From Sacculina carcini (Eukaryota; Arthropoda; Thecostraca; Sacculinidae), in contig OU696574.1 of assembly GCA_916048095.2 (NCBI GenBank), positions 4,701,001 to 4,765,000 on the forward strand: a DNA stretch of 64,000 nt, read 5' to 3'. Each line of letters opens with the position of its first letter. Positions within the stretch are counted from its first letter, which is position 1. Below are positions 52,920 through 63,925 of this stretch, piece by piece. The notes below the pieces were generated by a model. It was given only the letters and a program-made list of their open reading frames with translations, was not told the DNA's origin and ran no database searches. Made by a program: the position numbers and the translations under genes.

Positions 52920-54575
52920 TCATCTTGTGTGATATATATCAGCACACTCAGTGTTCTTATCGTAGTGGAGTCGAACCAAGCATTTGGAGCAGCGATACCT
53001 TGTATTACTCTTGCATACTACGCATCTACCCTGCTTGTAGCTTGCTTATTTATGGCCGATCTTGTCATAGCGGATATCAACAGGCTGCAACAACTGTGCT
53101 GTGCAATCCAGTGTCTTGACCGCTGTCTGACGATTTCATTAAACACATTGCCACTTCTCTCCTGAAATCAAGATGGGAAAGAGCATTCTCGACTGAATTG
53201 CTATGTAAGCGACAAGCAGCATCAACCGATAAATTGAGAACGTTTAATAACAGAGGCCAGTACCATTTTCCCTCTGATTCCAGGTCGATACGCTGCCGGA
53301 AGGCGATTCATCAAATCAACGCCTCCCATGCCTTCGTTGTATTTTCTAATGATGTTTGGTTGCTTCACTTTGGTTCTTCCAACACCTTTCACACGCCGAA
53401 CAGCTTCTTTCACAGGAAAATGAGTTTCGTGATTGCTTGCAATGGTGACAATAGAGTTGGCATGCCATTTGCAGACATACACTAGTCCGTCAATTCTGTG
53501 GTAAAAACTACCTCTCGAAAGTTTTTCATGTCCTTCTCAAATCGAGTCGAGACGCTCCAGCAGTTCTTTTTTCACGAACAGTGCCGTTAACTTTCATATT
53601 TTTCTGCCACTGACTTCAGTAGGTCGTATGATGTGAAAAAGTTGTCCAAGTATACAATGTATGTTGCGTAGGCGAATAATTGTTCATAATCACATCGACC
53701 ATACGATTGCCAATTGAGGTACTGAGAGGCAGTTTTTGTTTTTGTTCCTTGCCAGCGTAGATATCTAGTCGATACGGATAGCCGTCATTGCCACACAGTG
53801 CCCACACTTTGTAGCCAACTCTTATTGGTTTTCCACGTGTGAACATTTTTGCGGAGTGCCTTCCATAGTATGGCACCATGGACTCGTCGATGCTCAGTTT
53901 TTCGTGGAAAATACCGTGCTTGATGAGAGTTTGATGTAGCAGCGTGTAAAGCGGCCGAATCTTGGCGAGCTTGTCTCCTGTCTGCAGATTTATGTTGTCA
54001 GAAAAGTGGACAAAACTTTTCAACATTCGAAATTGCTGCCGGAACATTGCATCGGATACAAATTTGACTCCCAGATCAGGTTGAGCAGACCAGTAGTGTC
54101 TCTCCTCTGGCACTTTGTGATATCCAGACAGAATCAATATGCCCAAAAATGTGTTGATATCATTAGTCTGTACAATCAAACCGGCTGCGTTTTTGTCTCT
54201 CGTCGCGTACAAATTTGTTTGACTCACAATCATGTCCACAATTTCACCGGAAAAAAACCGCTGCCACATCTGAAATGGTGATAAATGGGAAAGACTTGGG
54301 TGAGATTCACAAAGCTTCGGTACTTGCTCAATATCGATAGTTGTTTTGAGTCCGGAGTTTTTGCTCCACCTTGGTCTGGGATATTTTGTCAAAGTCCAGC
54401 TGTCATCGTGGTTGTCTTCCTCCACTTGAAGATATTCGGCTGGCTCAAATGCTTCTTCATCGCTGACCATGTTTTTGCCAATATCCTCAATATCACTTTC
54501 CATATCGCAATCTCCACTCTCTGGAGGTAAAATTACGACATTTCTAGGATTTGTCGTCTCTTCCAAAGTCTCCAT
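52920..54575 (-). pseudogene. piggyBac transposase, frameshifted
   Basis: The start METLEETTNPRNVVILPPES at 54575 leads into an acidic N-terminus. The DDE core contains FLGILILSGYHKVPEERHYW, LSIDESMVPYYGRHSAKMF (first Asp, about 53890) and GYKVWALCGNDGYPYRLDIY. Near 53660 the frame is lost; the second Asp in YLDNFFTSYDLL lies in another frame. QPNIIRKYNEGMGGVDLMNR (third Asp, about 53345-53285) is in a further segment. The C-terminal Cys-rich domain (CVVCKSNTRYRCSKC, CADIYH) ends at TGA 52920-52922. Confidence 0.9.
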
Positions 54576-55184
54576 CGCCTCAGAAAACGTAACTATACTT
54601 CCTTTAGTAGCCGTTATCCAAAGTTTGATATAACAATTCTACACGGGTCCAACACAATCAACACATAACTGACCAACACTGTGACGAAAACTGTGAATGT
54701 ATCGCGTCATGCAGTCAATACGATGCAATTTGATACTTTAGTTTGGTGAGCGAGCATATCGCGCACGTGACTTACATGATGGCAAACTTATGTAACGTTT
54801 TTGTCCGCAAAACGCAAATGTTCCCATAGGGGAACATTGAAGTTTGTCTTGCTCTCACAAAGTGATTTATATATATAATTTGAAATTTTTTGTATCAGTG
54901 CAATTATCATAATCTTGTTATTGTTACCTTATCTTGTCATAATCTTGTTATTGTTAATAATTAGATCTAACATCAATTGTTGTTGTTGTTGTTGTTGTTG
55001 CTGGTTACTGCACATAACACTGTTAAGGTTCTAGTGCAGAATATATGGTTTTCGATTTGCGCTAGCCGTCAGCGTTTGTGTTCTTGTCTCTTTTGGAAGA
55101 TTGATATGTATTGATGGAAACTCTCCAGCAGAGGAGTTTATATGACAATTATATGTGAGGATGAGGAAATGGCCAGAAGGATTA

Positions 55185-56068
55185 TCATATGAAATCGAGA
55201 AGTTTGGTGGATATTAGTAACTGCCTCAGAGGTTCGGTAAATTCGGTTTGGTAAAGAAGAGTATCTAGGCTTGGGGGTGAGGAGAGTCCATCAGTCATGA
55301 TTGATCTTTGTCTTGCGAATTTTCCACAATGCAGCATCAGGTGTGATACGGTAATGGGCACATGACAGAGTTCGCATTCTGGTCTGTGTATGCGGTCGAG
55401 AAGATAAGAGTGCGTAATGTTGGTATGTCCGATTCTGAGTCTGAAAAGCGCTCTATCAACTATTCGCGATTTGTTGGGGCGCTGGTGGAGTCCCAGCTTG
55501 TAGTAGAGGAGGCACCTCGAGTTGCTGAGGACATCCTGGAAATGTTTTGAGATGAACTGAACTTTTGCCAATTTGTTGACGAATGGAAATAGGTCAGTGG
55601 CTCAGAGTGGCGGAGTCATGATTTGCTCGTTGTTCGTAGCCTTTTTGGCTGCTATGTCCGCGAGCTCGTTGCCTTTGATGCTGGAGTGGCTCGGTATCCA
55701 AAGGAATTGTATTGTGTGACCCGACTTTGTAATTTGTATATATAGCAAAATGATGAGCTCTGCAAGGTGGCTTTTGCGGAGTATGCTGATAGTGCCTGCA
55801 GAGGCGATAACGAATCTGTGACAATAACTGTGTTGTTCATAACTCTTTTGTCGATGAATATCAGGGCTTGGTACAATGCGAACAGTTTGGCAATAAAGAT
55901 TGTAGTGTAGTGCGGAAGTTTGAAAAGAAGTTCAGTGCTGAGTGTCGGGATTACAACGGCACATCCTACCTGTTCGTCTAATTTAGATCCGTCTGTATAT
56001 ATGTATGTTCTTGCATTTGAGGTGTTTTGATATTCTAGGAAAGCTTGAACAATTGTGCTGATGGACAA
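55185..56068 (-). pseudogene. I-clade LINE ORF2 RNase H and C-terminal zinc region
   Basis: YIYTDGSKLDEQVGCAVVIP (about 56010) carries the first RNase H Asp, and VIVTDSLSPLQALS (about 55830) a later Asp. The Glu normally in the A-E-L/ALYQAL helix is Lys (IAKLFALYQALIF), a likely loss of activity. A frameshift near 55652-55571 leads to ALFRLRIGHTNITHSYLL, then RPECELCHVPITVSHLMLHC (CCHC-type cluster near the ORF2 end). The stop is at 55185. Confidence 0.85.
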
Positions 56069-57594
56069 GTGTGTTTTTGTGGGACATCCAAAATATCATA
56101 CATAATATGTGGCGTTTCTGATGTGTATTTCTTTTGAGGTCTAGTGTCAAGAGATATGTCAAACCCAAGCTCTTTTTTAGATTTAGTAAAAGACATTGAC
56201 AATGTGCAACCGCAGTTTCTTCCAATTGTTTTAGGGTCAGCGTAGATCAGGGATGTGAGCTGTGAGAGAAGAGGGTTGCATGGATGACCTTTGTCTTCTG
56301 CAATTTTTGTTCCATATTTAACCGCTGCTTGTAATCTGCGCAAATGGAGTGGAAAAATTCCAATTTCCCTGTAGATTTTATAAATTGGTGCGGTTCGGTG
56401 CCATTTGGAGGCCATTCTGAGGCAAGTATTTTGTATGATGTCGAAAGGTCGCAAAAGTTCAGGAGATATGTGTGTTAATGATGAAGAACAATATTCCAAG
56501 ATGGGTCTAATGAGGGCACAATACAATCGGGTGAGAACAAATCTGTCGGCACAATAAGATGGATGGGACAGGCATTTGATAATGCTGATCCTTTTCAGCG
56601 CTCTGGTTTTACGTTCGATAATGTGTGGTTTCATTGTCAAGCGTGAGTCCAATAGCACACCAAGGTATTTTGCGTGTGAATAGTATTGAATAGGCGCATT
56701 GTTTATGGTTAGTGGTGGAAGAGACGCTAGAGCTGGTGTAAGAAATTTGCGGAAAATTACTGCTTTTGTTTTTCTGATGGAAATTTGAAAGCCAAAAGAT
56801 GTGCAATTGGTCGCGAATCGGTCTAAAGCTGCTTGTGTTTCAGCTAGCAGGTTATGCATTTCGTTTCCTGTGCACCAGAGCACAATGTCATCGGCGTATA
56901 AGCTGTACTTGATGGAGGCTGGAAGGAGACGTATTGTTTGACACGCGGCGATGCTGAAAAGTGTAGGGGAGAGGACGCTACCTTGCGTTACTCCATCTTC
57001 CTGTGGAAATAATTGCGAGAGTGAGTTGGTGCGTAGCTGGAAAGTGCGATTATTGAGGAATTCTTTAATGAACGAGTAAAGGTGTCCATTCAGATTATGA
57101 GATGAAAGCAGTTGAAGAAGAGCGGTTTTTGACATGAGATTGAAGGCTGAGGTGAGGTCGAGAAAGACAGCTATTGTTATTTGTCCTCGTGCGAATCCCA
57201 TCCTTATGCTCGATGTAAGGATATTGACGTTGTCGACAGTACTGCGCGAGTGTTGATACGCCGTTTGTTGGTCGCTAATAAGATTTGTGGTTTCCAAAAA
57301 CTGATTTAATCTTGATAGTGCCATACGTTCGTAAATTTTGCAAAAAACTGATGTTAGTTGAATTGGTTGGTACGAAGCTGGTTCAAGGGGTGGTTTGTTA
57401 GGTTTTAGTATCGGAATGATATGAGAGTTACGCCACGTCGGTGGAAAAAAGTTTCGCTCCCATATGGCGTTCAGCGCATTCAGGATGTATGGAAGGTGTT
57501 GAGGTGACATGTGTTTGAAAAAACTGGCGTGTATGTTGTCAGGACCTGGTGTGGTGCACTGTGATTTGTGTATGGCCAAACGCAATTCTGTCAT
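56035..57594 (-). pseudogene. I-clade LINE ORF2 reverse transcriptase
   Basis: A 519-codon open stretch contains all RT blocks: TTPGPDNIHASFFKHMSP, HIIPILKPNKPPLEPASYQP, QLTSVFCKIYERM, AVFLDLTSAFNLM, GVTQGSVLSPTLFSIA and the catalytic YSLYADDIVLWCTG near 56910-56870. The thumb motif YLGVLLDSRLTMKPHI follows, then LYCALIRPILEYCSSS. It is the longest intact coding stretch of the element. ORF2 breaks on both sides of it. Confidence 0.9.
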
Positions 57595-58945
57595 GGAAAA
57601 TGTCTGTTGTAGTGGTAAGGTGCTTCATGTATCGATTCGCGATGAAGGGCAATCGAAGATACTGCGTGTTCATTTGTTTGTCCGCGTGTTTTTGATAGGT
57701 CAGATATGTGGTTTCCAAGGATGGTGTGCACGATGTGTTGGTTAGTTACAACGATGTCCCCAAGGTTTAGTGTTGGACACGAGGGGATGGATTTTTGTGA
57801 ATTTTTCAGGGAGCGCACGAAAGACCACAGTCGACCTAATGATGTTCGATGATCGAGCGACAGCAGCAGCTGGTGCCAGCTGTTGCGCTATGCTTGTCTT
57901 ACAGTGCGTCTTGCCACGGCCTTTGCTCTTCTGTATTGAAACAGTGCTTCGTTGGTTCTGATTCGGCGAAAGTGTCTAAGAGATATTTTCCTATTTTTTA
58001 TGGCTGTCTTGCACTCTTCGTTCCACCACGGTGTGTAACGCTTGGCTAAGACGCCGGAATTAGTGGCGGGAACCGAAATATTGTCTGTTTTTATAATTGC
58101 ATTGGCGACGTGTGGTATGATAGTCGTGTAGTTTTCGGCTTGCTGGAAAAATTCGACGTAGAGTGCTTCATTGAAATATGACCAATCTGCTTTTGAGAGT
58201 TTCCATTTAGGTGATGTAATTATCTGTGGTGTGGGTGTTGTGTGCATTGTGGTTTGTGGTGTGTGAGTAGTGTTTCTAACGAGGTTGTATTTTGTTAATA
58301 TTGGAAAGTGGTCACTCCCGTACGGGCTATCGTGGCAGTGCCATGTGAGTTGCGGTGTCAGTGTGCTTGAGCAAAAGAGAGGTCGATGTGCGATGTGGTG
58401 TCGGTGCGTTCGTTTAAGTGTGCTGGAGAGCCGTCATTTAGCAAGTGTAGGTCGTGGTGTAGTAAATCTTCGACTTCTCGTCCGCGCCTATCTGTTGTTG
58501 GGGATCCCCATATGAGATGATTCGCATTGAAATATCCGCAGATTATTATCGGACTTTGAAATTTTTGTGCAAACTCGGTTAACATAGGTGCAAGTACATT
58601 TTGACTAGGTGGTAAGTAGATATTACAAATGGTCAGAGTTAAGTTGAGATAATGAATTTTGCATGCTGTAAATTGTAAGTTGCTTGGGAACTGTATTTGG
58701 CATTGTGGTATAGATTTGTGTATGTAAACTGATGTCCCACCTTTCCTTATGGTTGAATCACCGTAGTGATGATAGTGGCAAAAATTTGGAAGGCTGGGTA
58801 ATGAATTATCAGAGGGTAAAAAGTGTGTTTCTTGTAGACAGATGATTCTGGGATTAAAAGTGAGAACAATTTTACGAAATTCTGGCCACTTTTGAACGAG
58901 GCCGCGGCAATTCCATTAGAGTACAAAATTATCAAAATACATGAG
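57595..58945 (-). pseudogene. I-clade LINE ORF2 endonuclease, broken
   Basis: WNCRGLVQKWPEF near 58910 is the typical start of I/Jockey endonucleases, preceded by a stop. PRIICLQETHF follows, then RKGGTSVYIHKS, IIICGYFNANHLIWGS (58545-58500) and the linker to the RT with TPWWNEECKTAIKNRK near 58035. Frame breaks occur near 58350 and 57880. In GYFNANH the expected GDFN Asp is Tyr, also seen in LINE B. Confidence 0.8.
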
Positions 58946-59017
58946 GAGTTATTCAGCGAGGTTCGTGTAATTGATTTTAGTTTAATTCAGATGTTTGGGA
59001 AGTATTGATGTGGAATA

Positions 59018-60330
59018 TCATTTGTAGTGTACTTTTGGGTTTCTTTTTCCCTTTCTTGTGGATTTTGGTTGTGGTTTGTGAGTGGTCACTTCGTTGGTGC
59101 TGATGTATGTGTGGTCGAAGACTGCGGTGTTCGATTTCGATGGGCTTGGTGTCATTGAGTGTTCATCTTCTTTGTTGTTGGTTTGGTGTGATTGCTCGCT
59201 GCAAGTGGAGCTGTGGCGCGAGTGAGCCGGTGTGCATTGTGATTGTGTTTCTGTGTGAGAGTCTGTTTCTGCAGGTGTTGCTTGGTCGATGGTACCAGAT
59301 GGTTCTTTGTTTTCATCGTTTGTTTTTGTTTGCATTTGTGATTCCATTGTTACCGCCAGGCTTTGCACAACGGTTGTTAGTGTGCACATCGCGTCGGATA
59401 TTGTGTTCAGTTTGTTTTGCATTTCGTCGATGATGCGATTTTTTCATTGCTAGAACGAGCGACGTCCGTGTATTTGCTGGATGAGCTTGATCCCAACATT
59501 TCAACCGCTTTTGTGTACGTTACTTTGTGCTGATACTTGGTTTTCGTAATTGCCTGTTCTCTCTGCTGTGTGGGACAGTCTGGCGACAGAGCATGATGCT
59601 CTCCCTTGCAGTTGGTACATTTGGCTGTGTTTGTGCACTGCTTTTCGGTGTGGTTTTGTTGGCCGCATTTGAGACAAGCCGGTTGATTCTGGCAGTTAGT
59701 CGCGAAGTGTCCGATTTTTCCACATGCTCGGCATGTGATGGGTCTGGGGTACCATGCTCTTACATCATATTTCACGTACTGAAACTTCAGTTCAATAGGG
59801 CATGTGGTTCTTTCGAATGTTAGCTGCACGATTGGAGATGTTTTTCCGTCTCTTTGTTTTGGCCGGCGTACTTCGGTCACTCCCTTGGGTGTCATCCACT
59901 CCGCCAACTCTTCATTTGTCAGGTTGTTTAGATCAGGAGCGTAGATGATTCCCCTTGTGTAATTGAGATGTTTATGTAGCGTGAAGTATGCTTTTTTTCC
60001 GTTCATTTGTGATGCCTCAAGGAGTTTGGTAGTTTTGAATTTGTCTTTGGTACGTATTAGCACCTGACCGTTTTTCAACACGGATACTTCGTCAGCTGAA
60101 GTGCCTCCCAATATGTTTTGTAGACCGTTTTCAATCCATGGCCAGCTTTTTTGATGGACGAGCGTCTGGTTCTCAAGACTGAGGGTGACAAATTGTCCCT
60201 CATCTGTCACACTGTTGTCGAAGAAGTGTGGGTCCACATACCCTCGCCTACCTTTTCCGGGCATGGTCGCCCGTGATATTTGCCCAGCTGTGCAGTTGTT
60301 GGATTTAATAAAAAATTCGTTCCTCAACAA
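59018..60330 (-). pseudogene. I-clade LINE ORF1, gag-like
   Basis: The frame from MLRNEFFIKSNNCTAGQISR (60330) runs 307 codons. It includes an RRM-like segment (YFTLHKHLNYTRGIIYAPDL, EVRRPKQRDG) and three zinc knuckles: CRACGKIGHFATNC, CLKCGQQNHTEKQC and CTNCKGEHHALSPDC (about 59735-59590). A frameshift near 59420 passes to the frame ending at 59018, with a Ser/Thr/Gln-rich tail and a basic KSTRKGKRNPKVHYK end. ORF1 packages the RNA. Confidence 0.85.
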
Positions 60331-60603
60331 GTGTTTCCTTAAGAAGTAAATAAGACCGACTAGAGAAGGAGCACAATTTGGACGATGATTTAGGACATGC
60401 TGTTACTTAATGTGAAAAGGATGAAGAAAACTGTTTACTGACACAGACAAATTCAGTTTTGCGCTAATCTACTCACCCGACCGCACAGACCAACCTCGTA
60501 CACCAAAGACCTACAAAAACGTGCAATCCAGCAAGTAGAATCTCACACACCGCTGCACCGATACTCTACCCGATCTAAGATCAAGATCTAGATCTAACTT
60601 CAA

Positions 60604-61429
60604 GATAAATGGAATAAAATTAGTAATCCAAGTGGACTCTTAAATTTATCAGCTACAGAAAATGAAAAATGGTAAAGTTTGAGGATTTATAGCACATAAA
60701 TTATTCATTGCATATTTATAATTTTGTTATTTGCTAGTTGCACGTTTTCTCTTCTCTCGAAATCTATACAAATATTAGGAATTTATTGGTAAAAATTCCA
60801 TTAAATGGTTGTCAAACATCGTACTGCAAATGTTCCCATATGGCTTTCTCGCAGAACAATTTGAAGAAATTCAATGCCAAAGTAAATGAAATGCTACTGA
60901 AAGAGCGGAATTGACTGTTGAGTCTTATTAATTGTTTATTTATTCATATTTATTGTTATTTATTCATATTTATTCATATTTATTCATGTTTATTGTTATT
61001 TATTTTCTATTTATTTATATTTATTCTTATTTTACTCTCTATTTATTACTATTTATTATTGGTTGTTGTTACTTATTAAATTACACTTTTACTCAGTATT
61101 GGCTGTTGTTGTTTATTGAATCATATTTATTGTTGTTGCTGTTTATTGAATCATATTTATTGTTATTGCTGTTTATTGAATCATATTTATTGGTGTTGTT
61201 GTTGTTTATTGAATCATATTTATTTGTGTTGTTGTTACTTATTGAATCATATTTTATTTATTATTGGATGTTTCTTATTGAATCATATTTTTATTTATTG
61301 ATGGTTGTTATTCACTGAAACACATATTTATTGTTTATTGTTATTATTTATTGAGGAACGTGGGCGGATTGACATTATGGAGTGTTATCGGATGATGGCT
61401 TATTATTCATTGTTATTTATTTATTATTT
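60604..61429. repeat. piggyBac 5' region with an AT-rich tandem repeat
   Basis: 60604-60910 is AT-rich non-coding sequence of the piggyBac side. 60930-61320 is a TTATT-rich tandem repeat, including about six units of TTGTTTATTGAATCATATTTA with 30-40 bp spacing (61100-61300). The Tyr/Leu/Ile-rich frame here is compositional. Confidence 0.75.
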
Positions 61430-61605
61430 TCTTTCCAACTCTCTTTCTAGACTTTTTTCTTTTCGAACTCTTTTTATCTCTGAATCTTTTGGGCGCTTCC
61501 GGTACATGGGGCCACCTTAGGGTGGTAATAGTGCTTGCACTCTTCCCATGCTACTGGATTTGCCTGTAATTAATTATAATAATAATAATAATATGGGAAC
61601 ATTGG
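61430..61605 (+). repeat. interspersed repeat D, copy 3
   Basis: GCGCTTCCGGTACATGGGG, CCACC...GGTGGTAATAGTGCTTGC, ACTCTTCCCATGCTACTGGA and an AATAATAATAAT tail at 61578-61593. It matches copies 1 and 2 in the opposite orientation and lies just inside the piggyBac right end. Confidence 0.8.
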
Positions 61606-61620
61606 GAGGATAAAGGCTAA

Positions 61621-62240
61621 GAAATTCACATGAGCCAGAGTACATGTTTGGAGCGTGGGATAGCACATTGTCTTAACTTTATACTCGATACTGCTCAGTA
61701 ACACTTGTAAATACTTGTACACTTGTACACTTGTAAATACGCACGAGACAGCAAATAGCATGTGATGTTTGCAGCGTGAGACAGTCTCATTTTCCCACGG
61801 TTGAGTTCAAGAGGCGAATCAGTGCCCCCTTATAATAATACAGCCAGCAAATTATTCTTACACGTAGACGTGGACACTCACACACGTACAATGTTCACGC
61901 ACACACATATTGGCGATAAGAAACAAGCTGAATCACGTGACAACTCGACACAGGTGCCTCACTGTCATATGAAATAATTACGCAGCTCATAAATTCGACT
62001 GTCTTGTTGAATTTAAATTAATGCATTAGCATTGTTTTTTGCCTGTATTGGGATGCTTTTTGGTGTTTTGTTGTAGAAATGTCACCAAAACCTAAGAGGA
62101 GAAAGAGCTTTGTGGGTATTAACAAGAATTTAGCCTTTGCGGAGAAGAACAAGGATATTTTTAGGTTACTTTTATAGGTGACCTTTTCCTGAAAATATGT
62201 TTACTTTATCCTATTTGTTTAGGTTTATTTTTACAGGGTC
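61621..62240 (+). mobile_element. hAT-2 copy 2, right part
   Basis: ACATGTTTGGAGCGTGGGAT, GATACTGCTCAGTAACACTTG and TGATGTTTGCAGCGTGAGAC parallel 20810-20930 of copy 1. The end (TTTAGGTTTATTTTTACAGGG) corresponds to the copy-1 terminus but is decayed, and no matching 8-bp duplication remains. ATGTCACCAAAACCTAAG at 62080 may be the start of a lost transposase (MSPKPKRRKS). Confidence 0.75.
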
Positions 62241-62530
62241 GGTGATTTTTTCATTTATTTAAAAAAATCATAAAAATCGGATTTATTTTATTTAAATCAG
62301 ATTTTTATATTTATATCGTTTTTTATACTTTTTCGTATATTAAACGTCATTATTACTTTTGTGTTTAAGTGTTCCCCAAATACAAACACAAATCTCAACG
62401 TGAATTCTTTGTTGAAACCATACTATTTACATACATCACAATATCTTTTATAACAAATACAACCATACAATCACAACACCATTCTCATTCCACAACCAAC
62501 AACCACTTCGCGATTGCCGCGTTGCCAGAA
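62241..62530. other. AT-rich stretch, nothing certain
   Basis: TTTATTTAAAAAAATCATAA and AAATCGGATTTATTTTATTT runs suggest another element terminus, but no partner end is visible. The 3' LTR of the neighbouring gypsy fragment might also lie here; I see no clear edge. Confidence 0.4.
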
Positions 62531-62534
62531 TCTT

Positions 62535-63925
62535 TCAGTCGCAAACTTGTTTGCCACCTTGGCGGAAACGCCACATGCTCCCCTCCGTAGTTTCAGACAT
62601 CACTCTGACATAGTCCCTCAGGAACCTCGGTGGTTGTCGCATTCTCACAGGATACCGTCGCTGTGGTTCGCTGATCACACCGTCCTGATGTCTTCTCGTC
62701 GATTCGTGATCGGCCTCTTCGTCTATTTCTGGGAGGTCTTCATCAGCAGCTCCAGCCGATTGTCCGATGTAACGCGGCAGCAGTTGATTGACATGACGTT
62801 TCCAATGTCCCAAATCTGTTTTGATGATATAGACGTTTCTGTATTTTCTGACAACAACACCATCAATCCACTTCGGACCACGCGAATAATTCCTGGCGAA
62901 CACCTTCGTGTTGATGTCGAAATTACGTTTGTTGCTAGTGAAGTATCTCGGCGTCTTTTCTACCGTGGCACTAGCTGGTCCAACCTTGTCTTCTGAACTC
63001 TGCCATGAAGTATCTCCGCCGGTGATTTATCGTCTAGTTCGTCCATAGGTGACATTCGATATGTCATCAGAATCGTTCTAAAAACAGCCGTTAGGTCAGG
63101 CTGGTCTTTGTGATGACAATTTTTCTTTAATCCCTGTTTTAAAGTTTGTTCAAATCTTTCCGCTTCACCATTTGACGCTGGGTGGAACGGAGGAGCTGTA
63201 ACGTGCTCAATTCCGCACTCTGCGCAGAATGTTTCAAACTCGTCACTAGTGAACTGTGCTCCGTTATCTGACACAATTGTCTCCGGATAACCTTCAATGG
63301 CAAATATGTTTGACAATTGCTGAATAGTATCCGCAGAGGTGGTTCTCCCCACGCTCATTTTTGCAACATATGGAAATTTTGAATGGGATTCCACACATAC
63401 CAGCCACATTTGATTCCTAAACGGTCCAGCATAATCGACGTGCACTCTTGACCAGGGATGTTCAGTTTTCGGCCACGAATGATAGGTTTTCGTCGGCTCA
63501 TTTGCGTTCTCTCTACACGCCTCACATTGTCTCACCATCTCGGTTATATCTTTGTCTAAATTCGGCCACCAGATGTATCTTCTGGCATTTTGTTTCATGC
63601 GAACGATGCCCCAATGGGATTCATGAAGCATACGAAGTACTTTACCACGTAGTTTCCTTGGTATTACAGTCCTAACACGTTGATTTTCATGACGAAGCAT
63701 CAAAACACCTTTGTGCACTATGAAATTTAATCTGTTCACCCAATACGGTCGAATTTCATCGCTGATATTTTCGCGTTCCGGCCAAGACCCAGTCGACACA
63801 TAACTCATGACTGATTTCAGCAACCTATCTGTCTCTATCAATTTTAAAATATCATGTATATTAACTGGATTACCCTCCAATTCTTCGTTTATGACATGCG
63901 TAGTCTCATGTCTTTCCAATTGCCT
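62535..63925 (-). pseudogene. mag-like gypsy integrase fragment
   Basis: The frame 63919-62960 contains the H2C2 zinc region (HESHWGIVRMKQNAR, CEACRENANEP), then WSRVHVDYAGPF (Asp), ETIVSDNGAQFTSDEF (Asp) and HPASNGEAERFEQTLKQ (Glu). The next frame (62903-62535) gives VFARNYSRGPKWIDGVV-type integrase C-terminus and RRYPVRMRQPPRFLRDY. A frameshift near 62930 separates them. Upstream pol (RT) is not seen; at 63925 the reading meets a TTATTT simple repeat that runs to the window edge. Confidence 0.87.

Larger units (their letters stand above)
54977..60588 (-). mobile_element. I-clade LINE with RNase H, near full length
   Basis: A 15-bp target duplication with one mismatch flanks it: TAGATCTAACATCAA (54962-54976) and TAGATCTAACTTCAA (60589-60603). 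On the minus strand the order is ORF1 with CCHC knuckles, ORF2 with endonuclease, RT, RNase H and a Cys/His C-terminus, then a (CAA)n tail at 54977-55001. An RNase H after the RT places it in the I superfamily. Stops and frameshifts make it inactive. Confidence 0.9.
52592..61616 (-). mobile_element. piggyBac-type element, split by an I-clade LINE
   Basis: The left end CCTTTATCATCCCA follows TTAA (52588-52591). The right end in reverse complement is CCTTTATCCTCCCA, followed outward by CTAA (61617-61620), one base off TTAA. Transposase lies on the minus strand between. The LINE at 54977-60588 separates the 5' region. The outer sequences on both sides belong to hAT-2 copy 2. Confidence 0.85.

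Noticed and set aside
60932..61318. 128-codon Leu/Tyr/Ile-rich frame
   Set aside because: It is a direct translation of a TTATT tandem repeat.
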